From positions 1 through 64,000 of the forward strand of contig NZ_JAPDPJ010000023.1 in assembly GCF_026013605.1 (NCBI RefSeq): a stretch of 64,000 bases of DNA, in the 5' to 3' direction. The position numbers were made by a program, and so were the translations under genes. The notes beneath the pieces were generated by a model, which searched no databases, was not told the DNA's origin, and was given only the letters and a program-made list of their open reading frames with translations. Of the stretch, positions 51,062-58,171 are shown piece after piece. Every line of letters starts with the position of its first letter. Within the stretch, counting starts at the first letter, position 1. Origin of the DNA: Plebeiibacterium sediminum (GTDB lineage: Bacteria; Bacteroidota; Bacteroidia; Bacteroidales; Marinilabiliaceae).

Positions 51062-51278
51062 TAAATTTAATACAAACAACATCATGTATTTTAATTAATC
51101 ACCTGTAGTTCAGATATGTAATTAATTCTCAAATTTTATATTTGACAAATTACTTATAAGAATTCAATAGATGGTGATCATTTAAAAACAAAGAGTTTAT
51201 AGATATTTAAATAAAAACCGTTAAGGTTACCGAAGTCAAAGTATAAAATATCAACTTTTAATCTTAATTAAATAAACA

Positions 51279-52316
51279 ATGGCAAAAAAAGTAGTAACCT
51301 TTGGAGAAATTATGCTCCGTTTTGCAACTCCTGAGTACCAACGTTTTTCTCAGGCTACATCATACAAAGCTTCATTCGGAGGAGGAGAAGCAAACGTTGC
51401 AGTTTCATTGGCAAACTATGGTATAGATGTGTCGTTTATAACTCGTTTACCTAAAAATGATATTGGAAAAGCATGTAAAATGGACCTACTTAAGCATTCT
51501 GTAAAAGTAGATGACATTGTGTATGGTGGAGACAGATTAGGAACTTACTATCTTGAAACAGGAGCTGTAGCTCGTGCTAGTAAAGTTGTTTATGACAGAG
51601 CATACTCTGCTTTCTCTGAAATTAAACCTGGTATGGTAAACTGGGAAGAAGTTCTTAAAGATGCTGATTTCTTCCACTGGACAGGAATTACTCCTGCTGT
51701 TTCTCAAGGAGCTGCAGATGCTTGTCTTGAAGCAATTAAAGTTGCTAACAAATTAGGTGTTACTGTTTCTACAGACCTTAACTACCGTAAAAACCTTTGG
51801 AAATATGGTAAAACAGCTTCTGAAGTGATGCCAGAATTAGTTGCTGGTTGCGATATTGTTTTAGGTAATGAAGAAGATGCTGAAATGGTTTTAGGTATTA
51901 AACCGGAAGGCGTAGATATTACAGGAGGACATGTAGATGCTGAGGCTTACAGAAGTGTATCTCAACAAATCATGACTCAATTCCCTCGTGTTAAAAAAGT
52001 TATTACAACTTTACGTGGATCTGTTAATGCTAACCACAACACCTGGTCTGGAGTTTTATACGATGGTAAAGATTTATTTAAAGCTGCTGATTATGATATT
52101 ACACACATTGTTGACCGTGTAGGTGGTGGTGATTCATTTATGGGTGGATTAATTTATGGTTTACTTACTTATGTAGGTGACGATCAGAAAGCCATTGAGT
52201 TTGCAACAGCTGCTTCATGCCTGAAACACACAATTCATGGTGATTACAACCTTGCTACTGTTGAAGAGGTTGAAAAACTAATGGGTGGTGATGCTTCAGG
52301 TAGAGTATCACGATAA
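51279..52316 (+). CDS. kdgK: 2-keto-3-deoxygluconate kinase
   Basis: This PfkB-family kinase (345 aa) phosphorylates 2-keto-3-deoxygluconate (KDG) to KDPG. The start KKVVTFGEIMLRFATP and the sugar-binding block FGGGEANVAVSLANYG (about residues 33-48) are typical of KDG kinases. The PfkB signature DRVGGGDSFMGGL holds the catalytic Asp285. It is the first gene of a plus-strand row with KDPG aldolase, mannonate oxidoreductase, mannonate dehydratase and a transporter, which fixes its pathway role. Confidence 0.92.
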   Translation: MAKKVVTFGEIMLRFATPEYQRFSQATSYKASFGGGEANVAVSLANYGIDVSFITRLPKNDIGKACKMDLLKHSVKVDDIVYGGDRLGTYYLETGAVARASKVVYDRAYSAFSEIKPGMVNWEEVLKDADFFHWTGITPAVSQGAADACLEAIKVANKLGVTVSTDLNYRKNLWKYGKTASEVMPELVAGCDIVLGNEEDAEMVLGIKPEGVDITGGHVDAEAYRSVSQQIMTQFPRVKKVITTLRGSVNANHNTWSGVLYDGKDLFKAADYDITHIVDRVGGGDSFMGGLIYGLLTYVGDDQKAIEFATAASCLKHTIHGDYNLATVEEVEKLMGGDASGRVSR

Positions 52317-52521
52317 TTAGATTTAAAATATAAGGTGATTCAGAAACAATTTTGCCACGCATACTACATCCAAATATATAATGTGTCGTAAATAAAGTTT
52401 TTGAAGAATTATTTAGTTTTTGAATAGATAGTAAACGTACTATCATATTTAACATACAATTGTATGTAATGCATAATTGTTTTTGAGCACTTTATATCAA
52501 AATATTTTTTGGATTTATAAA
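52317..52521 (+). other. kdgK-eda intergenic region with two small inverted repeats
   Basis: This is the first part of a 334-bp gap inside the operon. It contains a hairpin of 7 bp with a 4-nt loop (GATAGTA at 52427-52433 with TACTATC at 52438-52444), and a perfect 16-nt palindrome, ACATACAATTGTATGT (52452-52467). No ORF was recognised in this part. Confidence 0.45.
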
Positions 52522-52618
52522 GATGATAGATTGAGTGAAATATTTATGAGGGGAAGTTTTCCGGGCACAAAAAACTTTTTCATCAACACCTCTGGATCAG
52601 GTTCATCAATCTATCATC
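52522..52618 (+). promoter_or_regulatory. 97-nt structured RNA candidate upstream of the KDPG aldolase gene
   Basis: A perfect 13-bp stem closes the element (GATGATAGATTGA at 52522-52534 with TCAATCTATCATC at 52606-52618). It extends past one bulged G with UGAA/UUCA. Inside is a hairpin, GGGGAAGTTTT with AAAACTTTTTC, around CCGGGCACAA, and a short GAGG/CCTC pairing. It ends 32 nt before the eda start codon. It resembles no riboswitch class I know. Confidence 0.5.
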
Positions 52619-52626
52619 ACTATTAA
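52546..52626 (+). CDS. Possible 26-codon leader ORF before eda
   Basis: An ATG at 52546 opens a frame of 26 codons (product MRGSFPGTKN onward, Ser/Gly/Thr-rich, ending IYHHY) with a TAA at 52624-52626, 24 nt before the eda ATG and in the same frame. It lies almost wholly inside the 97-nt structured element. Translation would melt that structure. There is no homology I recognise, and a chance ORF is quite possible. Confidence 0.2.
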   Translation: MRGSFPGTKNFFINTSGSGSSIYHHY

Positions 52627-52650
52627 AGAACAAGTTAACATTAAAATATA

Positions 52651-53322
52651 ATGGCAAAATATTCAAAACTAGAAGTATTTCAAGCTATGAAAGAAACAGG
52701 AGTTGTTCCTGTATTTTTCGATAAAGATATTGAAGTTTGTAAAGCGGTTCTAAAATCATGTTATGATGGCGGTATCCGCGTTTTTGAGTTTGTAAACAGA
52801 GGTGATTTTGCTCACGAAGTATTTGGTGAGTTAAATAAATATGCTCTTGAAAACTTACCAGGAATGATCCTTGGTGCAGGTTCTATTGTAGAAGAAGCTA
52901 CTACTGCTTTATATATTCAATTAGGAGCTAACTTTATTGTATCTCCTTTATTAAACGAAAATATGGCTAAAATCTGTAACCGCAGAAAAGTAATGTGGTC
53001 TCCAGGTTGTGGTACAATTTCAGAAATCAACAAAGCTCAGGAGTTAGGTTCTGACTTAGTAAAATGTTTCCCAGCTTCAGAAGTCGGTGGTCCTTCTTTT
53101 GTAAAGGCTGTAAAAGCTCCAATGCCTTGGACGGATATTATGCCAACAGGAGGTGTTGATACTTCAAAAGAAAACTTAGAAAAATGGTTTGCTGCAGGTG
53201 TTACTTGTGTAGGAATGGGTTCTAAACTTTTCCCAAGTGATGTAATGGCAAACAAAGACTGGAACGCTTTAACAGAAGTTGTTAAGGAGTTAATGTCTAA
53301 CATTGAAGCTGCAAGAAAATAA
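52651..53322 (+). CDS. eda: KDPG/KHG aldolase
   Basis: This class I aldolase (223 aa) splits 2-keto-3-deoxy-6-phosphogluconate into pyruvate and glyceraldehyde 3-phosphate. The Schiff-base Lys138 is in DLVKCFPASEVGGP, and VFEFVNRGDFA (about residues 48-58), LGAGSIVEEA and SPGCGTISEI match the family active site. It acts directly after KDG kinase. A structured element lies immediately upstream and an inverted repeat immediately downstream. Confidence 0.93.
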   Translation: MAKYSKLEVFQAMKETGVVPVFFDKDIEVCKAVLKSCYDGGIRVFEFVNRGDFAHEVFGELNKYALENLPGMILGAGSIVEEATTALYIQLGANFIVSPLLNENMAKICNRRKVMWSPGCGTISEINKAQELGSDLVKCFPASEVGGPSFVKAVKAPMPWTDIMPTGGVDTSKENLEKWFAAGVTCVGMGSKLFPSDVMANKDWNALTEVVKELMSNIEAARK

Positions 53323-53336
53323 TATCAATCATTATA

Positions 53337-53395
53337 AATACAAAGTATAAAAGTTAGCCATGCTATTTGATAATCATTCTTTTATACTTTGTATT
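53337..53395 (+). repeat. 17-bp inverted repeat between eda and the SDR gene
   Basis: A perfect 17-bp inverted repeat (53337-53353 with 53379-53395; arm AATACAAAGTATAAAAG) with a 25-nt loop ends 17 nt before the start codon of the SDR gene. There is no T run directly after the stem, so it does not look like a simple terminator; it could protect the upstream mRNA or limit the next start. Confidence 0.6.
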
Positions 53396-53412
53396 CTTCA
53401 AAATCATTCTTT

Positions 53413-54255
53413 ATGGTTCCCTTAAATTTATCAAACAAAGTTGCGGTTATTACCGGAGGTGGTGGTGTACTATGTTCTACCATGGCAAAGAGTCTTGCTT
53501 CGCAAGGAGTTAAAACTGCAATTTTAGATTTAAATTTAGAAGCTGCACAAAAAGTTGCTTCTGAAATAGAAAACGAATACAATGTTAAGTCAATAGGTAT
53601 TTCTGCAAACGTTTTAGACAAAGAATCTTTAAATTCTGCTAAAAAAGTTATTAATGAAAAATTAGGTACCATTGACTATCTGGTAAATGGTGCCGGGGGA
53701 AACGCTGCAAGTGCTACAACGCAAGCTGAATTTTTAACTGACGAGTATTTAAATAATCTTGATGATACTTTCTTTGGTTTAGAAATGGAAGGCTTCGATA
53801 AAGTATTTGCCTTAAACTTTCAGGGAACATTACTTCCTTCAATGGTTTTTGCTATGGATATGTTAGATAAAAAAGCAGGATCTATTATCAACGTATCTTC
53901 TATGAATTCTTATACTCCATTAACTAAAATTCCGGCTTACTCTGCAGCTAAGGCAGCCATTAACAACTTCACTCAATGGTTAGCTGTTCACTTTGCAAAA
54001 ACTGGCATCAGAGTAAATGCAATTGCTCCGGGCTTCCTTCTAACAAACCAAAACCGCTTTTTACTTATTGACGAAAAAACAGGAGAGGCAACTCCACGAG
54101 GAGAAAAGATTATTAGAAACACTCCAATGGAAAGATATGGTGAACCAGAAGAATTAACTGGTACAATGCTATACCTTCTATCTGATTGGGCAAACTTTAT
54201 TACAGGAGTAGTTATTCCTGTTGATGGTGGTTTTAGCGCATACTCCGGAGTATAG
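53413..54255 (+). CDS. SDR-type D-mannonate oxidoreductase (fructuronate reductase)
   Basis: This is a short-chain dehydrogenase/reductase (280 aa). The start is placed at MVPLNLSNK (53413); eight further codons are open upstream. The cofactor loop is TGGGGVLCSTMA (about residues 14-25), NGAGGN stabilises the core, and the catalytic Ser lies in INVSSMNS, with Tyr176 and Lys180 in AYSAAK. The end VIPVDGGFSAYSGV is usual. The family resembles D-mannonate oxidoreductases of the SDR type found in Bacteroidota hexuronate operons. Its place between KDPG aldolase and UxuA makes reduction of fructuronate to mannonate the likely reaction, replacing the classical UxuB enzyme. Confidence 0.8.
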   Translation: MVPLNLSNKVAVITGGGGVLCSTMAKSLASQGVKTAILDLNLEAAQKVASEIENEYNVKSIGISANVLDKESLNSAKKVINEKLGTIDYLVNGAGGNAASATTQAEFLTDEYLNNLDDTFFGLEMEGFDKVFALNFQGTLLPSMVFAMDMLDKKAGSIINVSSMNSYTPLTKIPAYSAAKAAINNFTQWLAVHFAKTGIRVNAIAPGFLLTNQNRFLLIDEKTGEATPRGEKIIRNTPMERYGEPEELTGTMLYLLSDWANFITGVVIPVDGGFSAYSGV

Positions 54256-54281
54256 ACAATAAACCATTATCAAGTTAAAAA

Positions 54282-54337
54282 TATAGATTATATTGGTCTG
54301 AATTTTTATTATTAATCTATAAAACTTCAGACCAATA
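54282..54337 (+). promoter_or_regulatory. Pseudoknot-topology inverted repeats before uxuA
   Basis: Two interleaved pairings are present: TATAGATTA (54282-54290) with TAATCTATA (54313-54321), and TATTGGTCTGAA (54291-54302) with TTCAGACCAATA (54326-54337). The order A-B-A'-B' permits an H-type pseudoknot or two exclusive states. It ends 41 nt before the uxuA start codon. Confidence 0.45.
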
Positions 54338-54378
54338 GTGTGAGAATATTAAAGTGCTTTTAATTTAAAGTAAAAACG

Positions 54379-55566
54379 ATGGCTATAGAACAAACATGGC
54401 GCTGGTATGGTCCTAACGACCGGATTACGCTCGATGATATAAAACAAACAGGTGCTACAGGAATTGTTACAGCACTACATCACATCCCTAACGGAGAGGT
54501 TTGGACCAAAGAAGAAATTCTTATTCGTAAAAACATGATTGAAGAACACGGACTTTCATGGTCTGTGGTTGAAAGTGTTCCTGTTCACGAAGACATAAAA
54601 AAACAAACCGGCAATTGGGACTTGTACGTTAAAAATTACCAGGAATCTATACAAAATCTGGGAGAATGCGGAATTCAAACTATCTGCTATAATTTCATGC
54701 CTGTTCTGGATTGGTCGCGTACAAACTTAAATTTTCAAGCAAAGGAAGGTTCTTATGCATTAATTTATCAACAAAAAGTTTTTGCAGCATTTGATATTTA
54801 CATCTTAAAAAGAACTAATGCTGAAAATGACTATACTGATAAAATAAAGGCTGAAGCTAAAGAATATTTTGAAAGCCTTGACGAGAAAGGTGTCGAAGAA
54901 TTAACAAATACTGTAATTAAAGGACTACCTGGTGCTGAAGAAAGTTATACACTGGAACAATTCCAATCAGTATTAGATGCTTATAAGGATATTGATGATA
55001 AGAAACTAAAAAAACACCTATTAGAGTTTCTTAATGCTATAATTCCAGTTGCTGAGCGTGCCGGAGTCAGAATGGCAATCCATCCTGATGATCCACCATG
55101 GGGATTACTTGGATTACCTCGTGTGGTAAGTACTCTTGAAGATGCAAAAGATATTATCAGTACTGTTGATTCTATTTCCAATGGTGTTACACTTTGTACC
55201 GGATCATGGGGTGCAGGATATTTCAATGATCTTTCAGTTATGGCTGAAGAACTGGCTCCAAGAATCAACTTTGCTCACTTAAGAAATGTAAGTAGAGACA
55301 CTGATCACAACTTTAGTGAAGACATGCTTTTTGATGGAGATGTTGATATCTATTCAGTCTTAAAAACAATTGTTCTTGAAGAAGAACGTCGCAAAAAGGA
55401 AGGCCGAAACGACTTTTCTATACCAGTACGTCCTGACCATGGTCATCAAATGTTAGGAGATATTGGCCATCCAAATAATCCTGGATATTCATTATACGGA
55501 AGAATGAAAGGTTTAGCAGAAATCAGAGGTTTGGAATTAGGAATAAGAAGAAGTATAAGTAATTAA
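54379..55566 (+). CDS. uxuA: Mannonate dehydratase
   Basis: UxuA (395 aa, the usual length) dehydrates D-mannonate to 2-keto-3-deoxygluconate with a divalent metal. The start EQTWRWYGPNDRITLDDI, ALHHIPNGEVW and SVVESVPVHEDIK (about residues 52-64) are near-identical to known UxuA proteins. Metal and substrate residues lie in MAIHPDDPPWGLLGLPR (about 233-249), the LCTGSWGA block, and VRPDHGHQMLGD near the C-terminus. It is followed by the transporter after 26 bp. Confidence 0.96.
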   Translation: MAIEQTWRWYGPNDRITLDDIKQTGATGIVTALHHIPNGEVWTKEEILIRKNMIEEHGLSWSVVESVPVHEDIKKQTGNWDLYVKNYQESIQNLGECGIQTICYNFMPVLDWSRTNLNFQAKEGSYALIYQQKVFAAFDIYILKRTNAENDYTDKIKAEAKEYFESLDEKGVEELTNTVIKGLPGAEESYTLEQFQSVLDAYKDIDDKKLKKHLLEFLNAIIPVAERAGVRMAIHPDDPPWGLLGLPRVVSTLEDAKDIISTVDSISNGVTLCTGSWGAGYFNDLSVMAEELAPRINFAHLRNVSRDTDHNFSEDMLFDGDVDIYSVLKTIVLEEERRKKEGRNDFSIPVRPDHGHQMLGDIGHPNNPGYSLYGRMKGLAEIRGLELGIRRSISN

Positions 55567-55592
55567 TACATAAATCTAAAAAATACAAATTA

Positions 55593-57041
55593 ATGTCTAC
55601 TAAACAAATTAAAGAAAACATGACGAAATACAGATGGGCCATCTGTTCGTTACTATTTTTTGCCACGACGATCAACTACATGGATCGTCAGGTACTATCA
55701 CTCACGTGGAAAGATTTTATTGCACCTGAGTTTCATTGGTCAAATGGTGATTACGGAAATATTACCGCGTGGTTTTCTGTATTTTATGCTATCGGTTTAT
55801 TAGTTGCTGGTAGATTTGTTGACAAAATGGGAACTAAAAAAGGGTTTTTATGGGCCATTGGTGTGTGGTCTGTAGGTGCTGTTTTACATGCATTTTGCGG
55901 AATTGCTACTTCTGGAATTATTACAGGAGAATGGCTTGTTGGATTTCATGGTGCAAAAGAAGCTATTGGTACTGTTGAGAATGTAGCAAGAGTAATGAAT
56001 GTTAGTGTTGTGCTATTTATCTTTGCTCGTTTTGTTTTAGCAATTGGTGAAGCAGGTAACTTCCCTGCAGCAATTAAAACCACAGCAGAATACTTCCCTA
56101 AAAAAGACAGAGCTTACGCAACCAGTATTTTTAACGCAGGGGCTACTGTTGGTGCATTAGGTGCTCCATTAACAATTCCTTTAATTGCATCTCACTTTGG
56201 TTGGGAAATGGCTTTTATCATCATTGGAGCCTTAGGTTTTGTTTGGATGGGCTTTTGGGAATTCATGTATAAAAAACCAAGTGAGCATCCAAAAGTAAAC
56301 GAAGCTGAGCTTGCCTATATCAATCAGGATCACGATGAAAATGACACTACTGCAAAAGAAGCTGAAGCTATTCAAATTCCATTCTGGAAAATCTTTTCTT
56401 ACAAGCAAGCATGGTCTTTTATCGTAGGTAAATTTATGACTGACGGTGTATGGTGGTTTTACTTATTCTGGACACCAGCTTACTTAAGTGATGTTTATGG
56501 ATTAGCTTCTGACACAACTATGGCACAAGTTCTATTATTTGTTCTATATGCTATTACTTTATTGTCTATTATTGGAGGTTATTTACCAACGTATTTTGTA
56601 GAAAAGAAAGGAATGAATCCATATGCAGGTCGTATGAAGTCAATGCTTATTTTTGCATTCTTCCCATTACTTGCTTTATTTGCACAACCGTTAGGAGATC
56701 ACTCATATTGGTTCCCAATTATTATTATTGGTATAGCAGGTGCAGCTCACCAGGCATGGTCAGCTAACATCTTCTCTACAATTGGTGATATGTTCCCAAA
56801 ATCAGCTATTGCTACAATTACAGGAATTGGTGGTATGGCAGGTGGATTAGGTTCTTTCTGTATTAACAAAGGATCTGGTATGCTATTTGACTTTGCGGAT
56901 AAAACAAGCATGAAATTTATGGGATTCCAGGGAATTGAAGCTGGATACTTCATTATCTTCTCAATTTGTGCTGTTGCATATTTAATTGGTTGGGCAATAA
57001 TGAAAGTACTTGTTCCTCATTACAAACCTGTATCACATTAA
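55593..57041 (+). CDS. MFS hexuronate-type transporter (ExuT-like)
   Basis: This inner-membrane major facilitator (482 aa) of the anion:cation symporter group includes hexuronate transporter ExuT. The first membrane segment carries TTINYMDRQVLSL, typical of the group, and GRFVDKMGTKKG is the loop 2-3 motif. About twelve hydrophobic segments follow, with GEAGNFPAAIKTTAEYFPKKDRA (about residues 150-172) as another group marker. Genome context (uxuA upstream, a LacI regulator downstream) points to uptake of glucuronate, galacturonate or a related acid. The exact substrate is unknown. Confidence 0.87.
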   Translation: MSTKQIKENMTKYRWAICSLLFFATTINYMDRQVLSLTWKDFIAPEFHWSNGDYGNITAWFSVFYAIGLLVAGRFVDKMGTKKGFLWAIGVWSVGAVLHAFCGIATSGIITGEWLVGFHGAKEAIGTVENVARVMNVSVVLFIFARFVLAIGEAGNFPAAIKTTAEYFPKKDRAYATSIFNAGATVGALGAPLTIPLIASHFGWEMAFIIIGALGFVWMGFWEFMYKKPSEHPKVNEAELAYINQDHDENDTTAKEAEAIQIPFWKIFSYKQAWSFIVGKFMTDGVWWFYLFWTPAYLSDVYGLASDTTMAQVLLFVLYAITLLSIIGGYLPTYFVEKKGMNPYAGRMKSMLIFAFFPLLALFAQPLGDHSYWFPIIIIGIAGAAHQAWSANIFSTIGDMFPKSAIATITGIGGMAGGLGSFCINKGSGMLFDFADKTSMKFMGFQGIEAGYFIIFSICAVAYLIGWAIMKVLVPHYKPVSH

Positions 57042-57058
57042 TAATTACAATATTTTTT

Positions 57059-57092
57059 ATAGCCTGACTTATTTAAGTCAGGCTATATTTAT
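57059..57092 (+). terminator. Hairpin terminator between transporter and LacI genes
   Basis: A 12-bp perfect stem (57059-57070 with 57075-57086, ATAGCCTGACTT/AAGTCAGGCTAT) with a 4-nt loop is followed by TTTATTTA. It lies 15 bp before the LacI start, so expression of the regulator probably depends on readthrough or a promoter inside the transporter gene. Confidence 0.8.
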
Positions 57093-57101
57093 TTAACGAA
57101 T

Positions 57102-58154
57102 ATGCCGGGAAAAACCGTACGAATAAAAGATATAGCTCTTAAGGCTGGAGTATCAATAGGAACTGTTGACAGAGTTTTACACAATCGTGGAGAGGTAAAA
57201 GCAGCTACAAAAGAAAAAGTATTGGCAATTGCTAAAAAGCTCAATTATCAACCCAATATTGCTGCACGAGCACTTAAATCACCAACATCATATAAAATAG
57301 CTGTTATTCTTCCTCGTAGTACAGGTAATAATCTATTCTGGGAAGAACATCCCAAAGGCATTGAATTAGGAAAAGAATCCACCACTCCCTTTATTGCCAA
57401 TGTAAAGTATTTCAATTACGAGATGCACAATGCGGACGATTTTAAACAAGAAGCATTGAAATTAATAGAGTGGAAACCTGATGGAATAATCATAGCTCCC
57501 ATCCTTAAAAATGAAACAATAGCACTATGTCATGAACTTGATGCTTTGTCTATTCCCTATACCTTTATCGACACGAATATAGAAGAATCAAACGCACTTA
57601 CTTTTATTGGTGAAAATGCAAGAAAAGGGGGACGTGTGGCTGCCAGCATTATGGATGTAGGCGTTGAACAAGACAAAGATATTTTAATAGTTAACATTGC
57701 AAAGGACATTGATAATGTGATCCACCTAAACTTGCGTAATCAAGGTTTCATGAGTTATTTTATGGATCCTGGAAAACGTAACATCGGGCTTAAAATTACA
57801 GTTGAAGTACCTAGTGGAGACAGACAAGGCATTTACGAAACTTTAGATCGCGTATTTAAAAACAACCTAAACATTGGTGGCATAATGGTTTCAAGTGCAC
57901 GAACTTTTGTAATTGCAGAATACCTAAAAGAACGAAATCTGGAACATCTGTTTCTTGTAGGTTACGAAGTATACGAAAAGAATAGTCAGTATTTAAAAGA
58001 AGGAATCATTAACTTTTTAATTAGCCAGAGACCTGTGGATCAGGCTGAGAAGACCTTTAAAAGATTATTTAACTATCTGGCACATAATACAACCCCGGAT
58101 AAAATAGAATATCAACCAATCGACATTATCAATATTGAAAACCTGGAGAGTTAG
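57102..58154 (+). CDS. LacI-family transcriptional regulator
   Basis: This LacI-type DNA-binding protein (350 aa) has a helix-turn-helix at about residues 6-30 (VRIKDIALKAGVSIGTVDRVLHNR, with the recognition helix VSIGTVDRV), a hinge helix NIAARALKS (about 52-60), and a periplasmic-binding-protein-like sensor domain (about 65-345). It is last in the hexuronate operon and the natural candidate to bind the CGTTAACG palindrome at the operon promoter. The inducer may be a hexuronate-pathway compound such as KDG or mannonate; both ideas are inferences. Confidence 0.9.
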   Translation: MPGKTVRIKDIALKAGVSIGTVDRVLHNRGEVKAATKEKVLAIAKKLNYQPNIAARALKSPTSYKIAVILPRSTGNNLFWEEHPKGIELGKESTTPFIANVKYFNYEMHNADDFKQEALKLIEWKPDGIIIAPILKNETIALCHELDALSIPYTFIDTNIEESNALTFIGENARKGGRVAASIMDVGVEQDKDILIVNIAKDIDNVIHLNLRNQGFMSYFMDPGKRNIGLKITVEVPSGDRQGIYETLDRVFKNNLNIGGIMVSSARTFVIAEYLKERNLEHLFLVGYEVYEKNSQYLKEGIINFLISQRPVDQAEKTFKRLFNYLAHNTTPDKIEYQPIDIINIENLES

Positions 58155-58171
58155 TCAAGACTTCTATTGAA

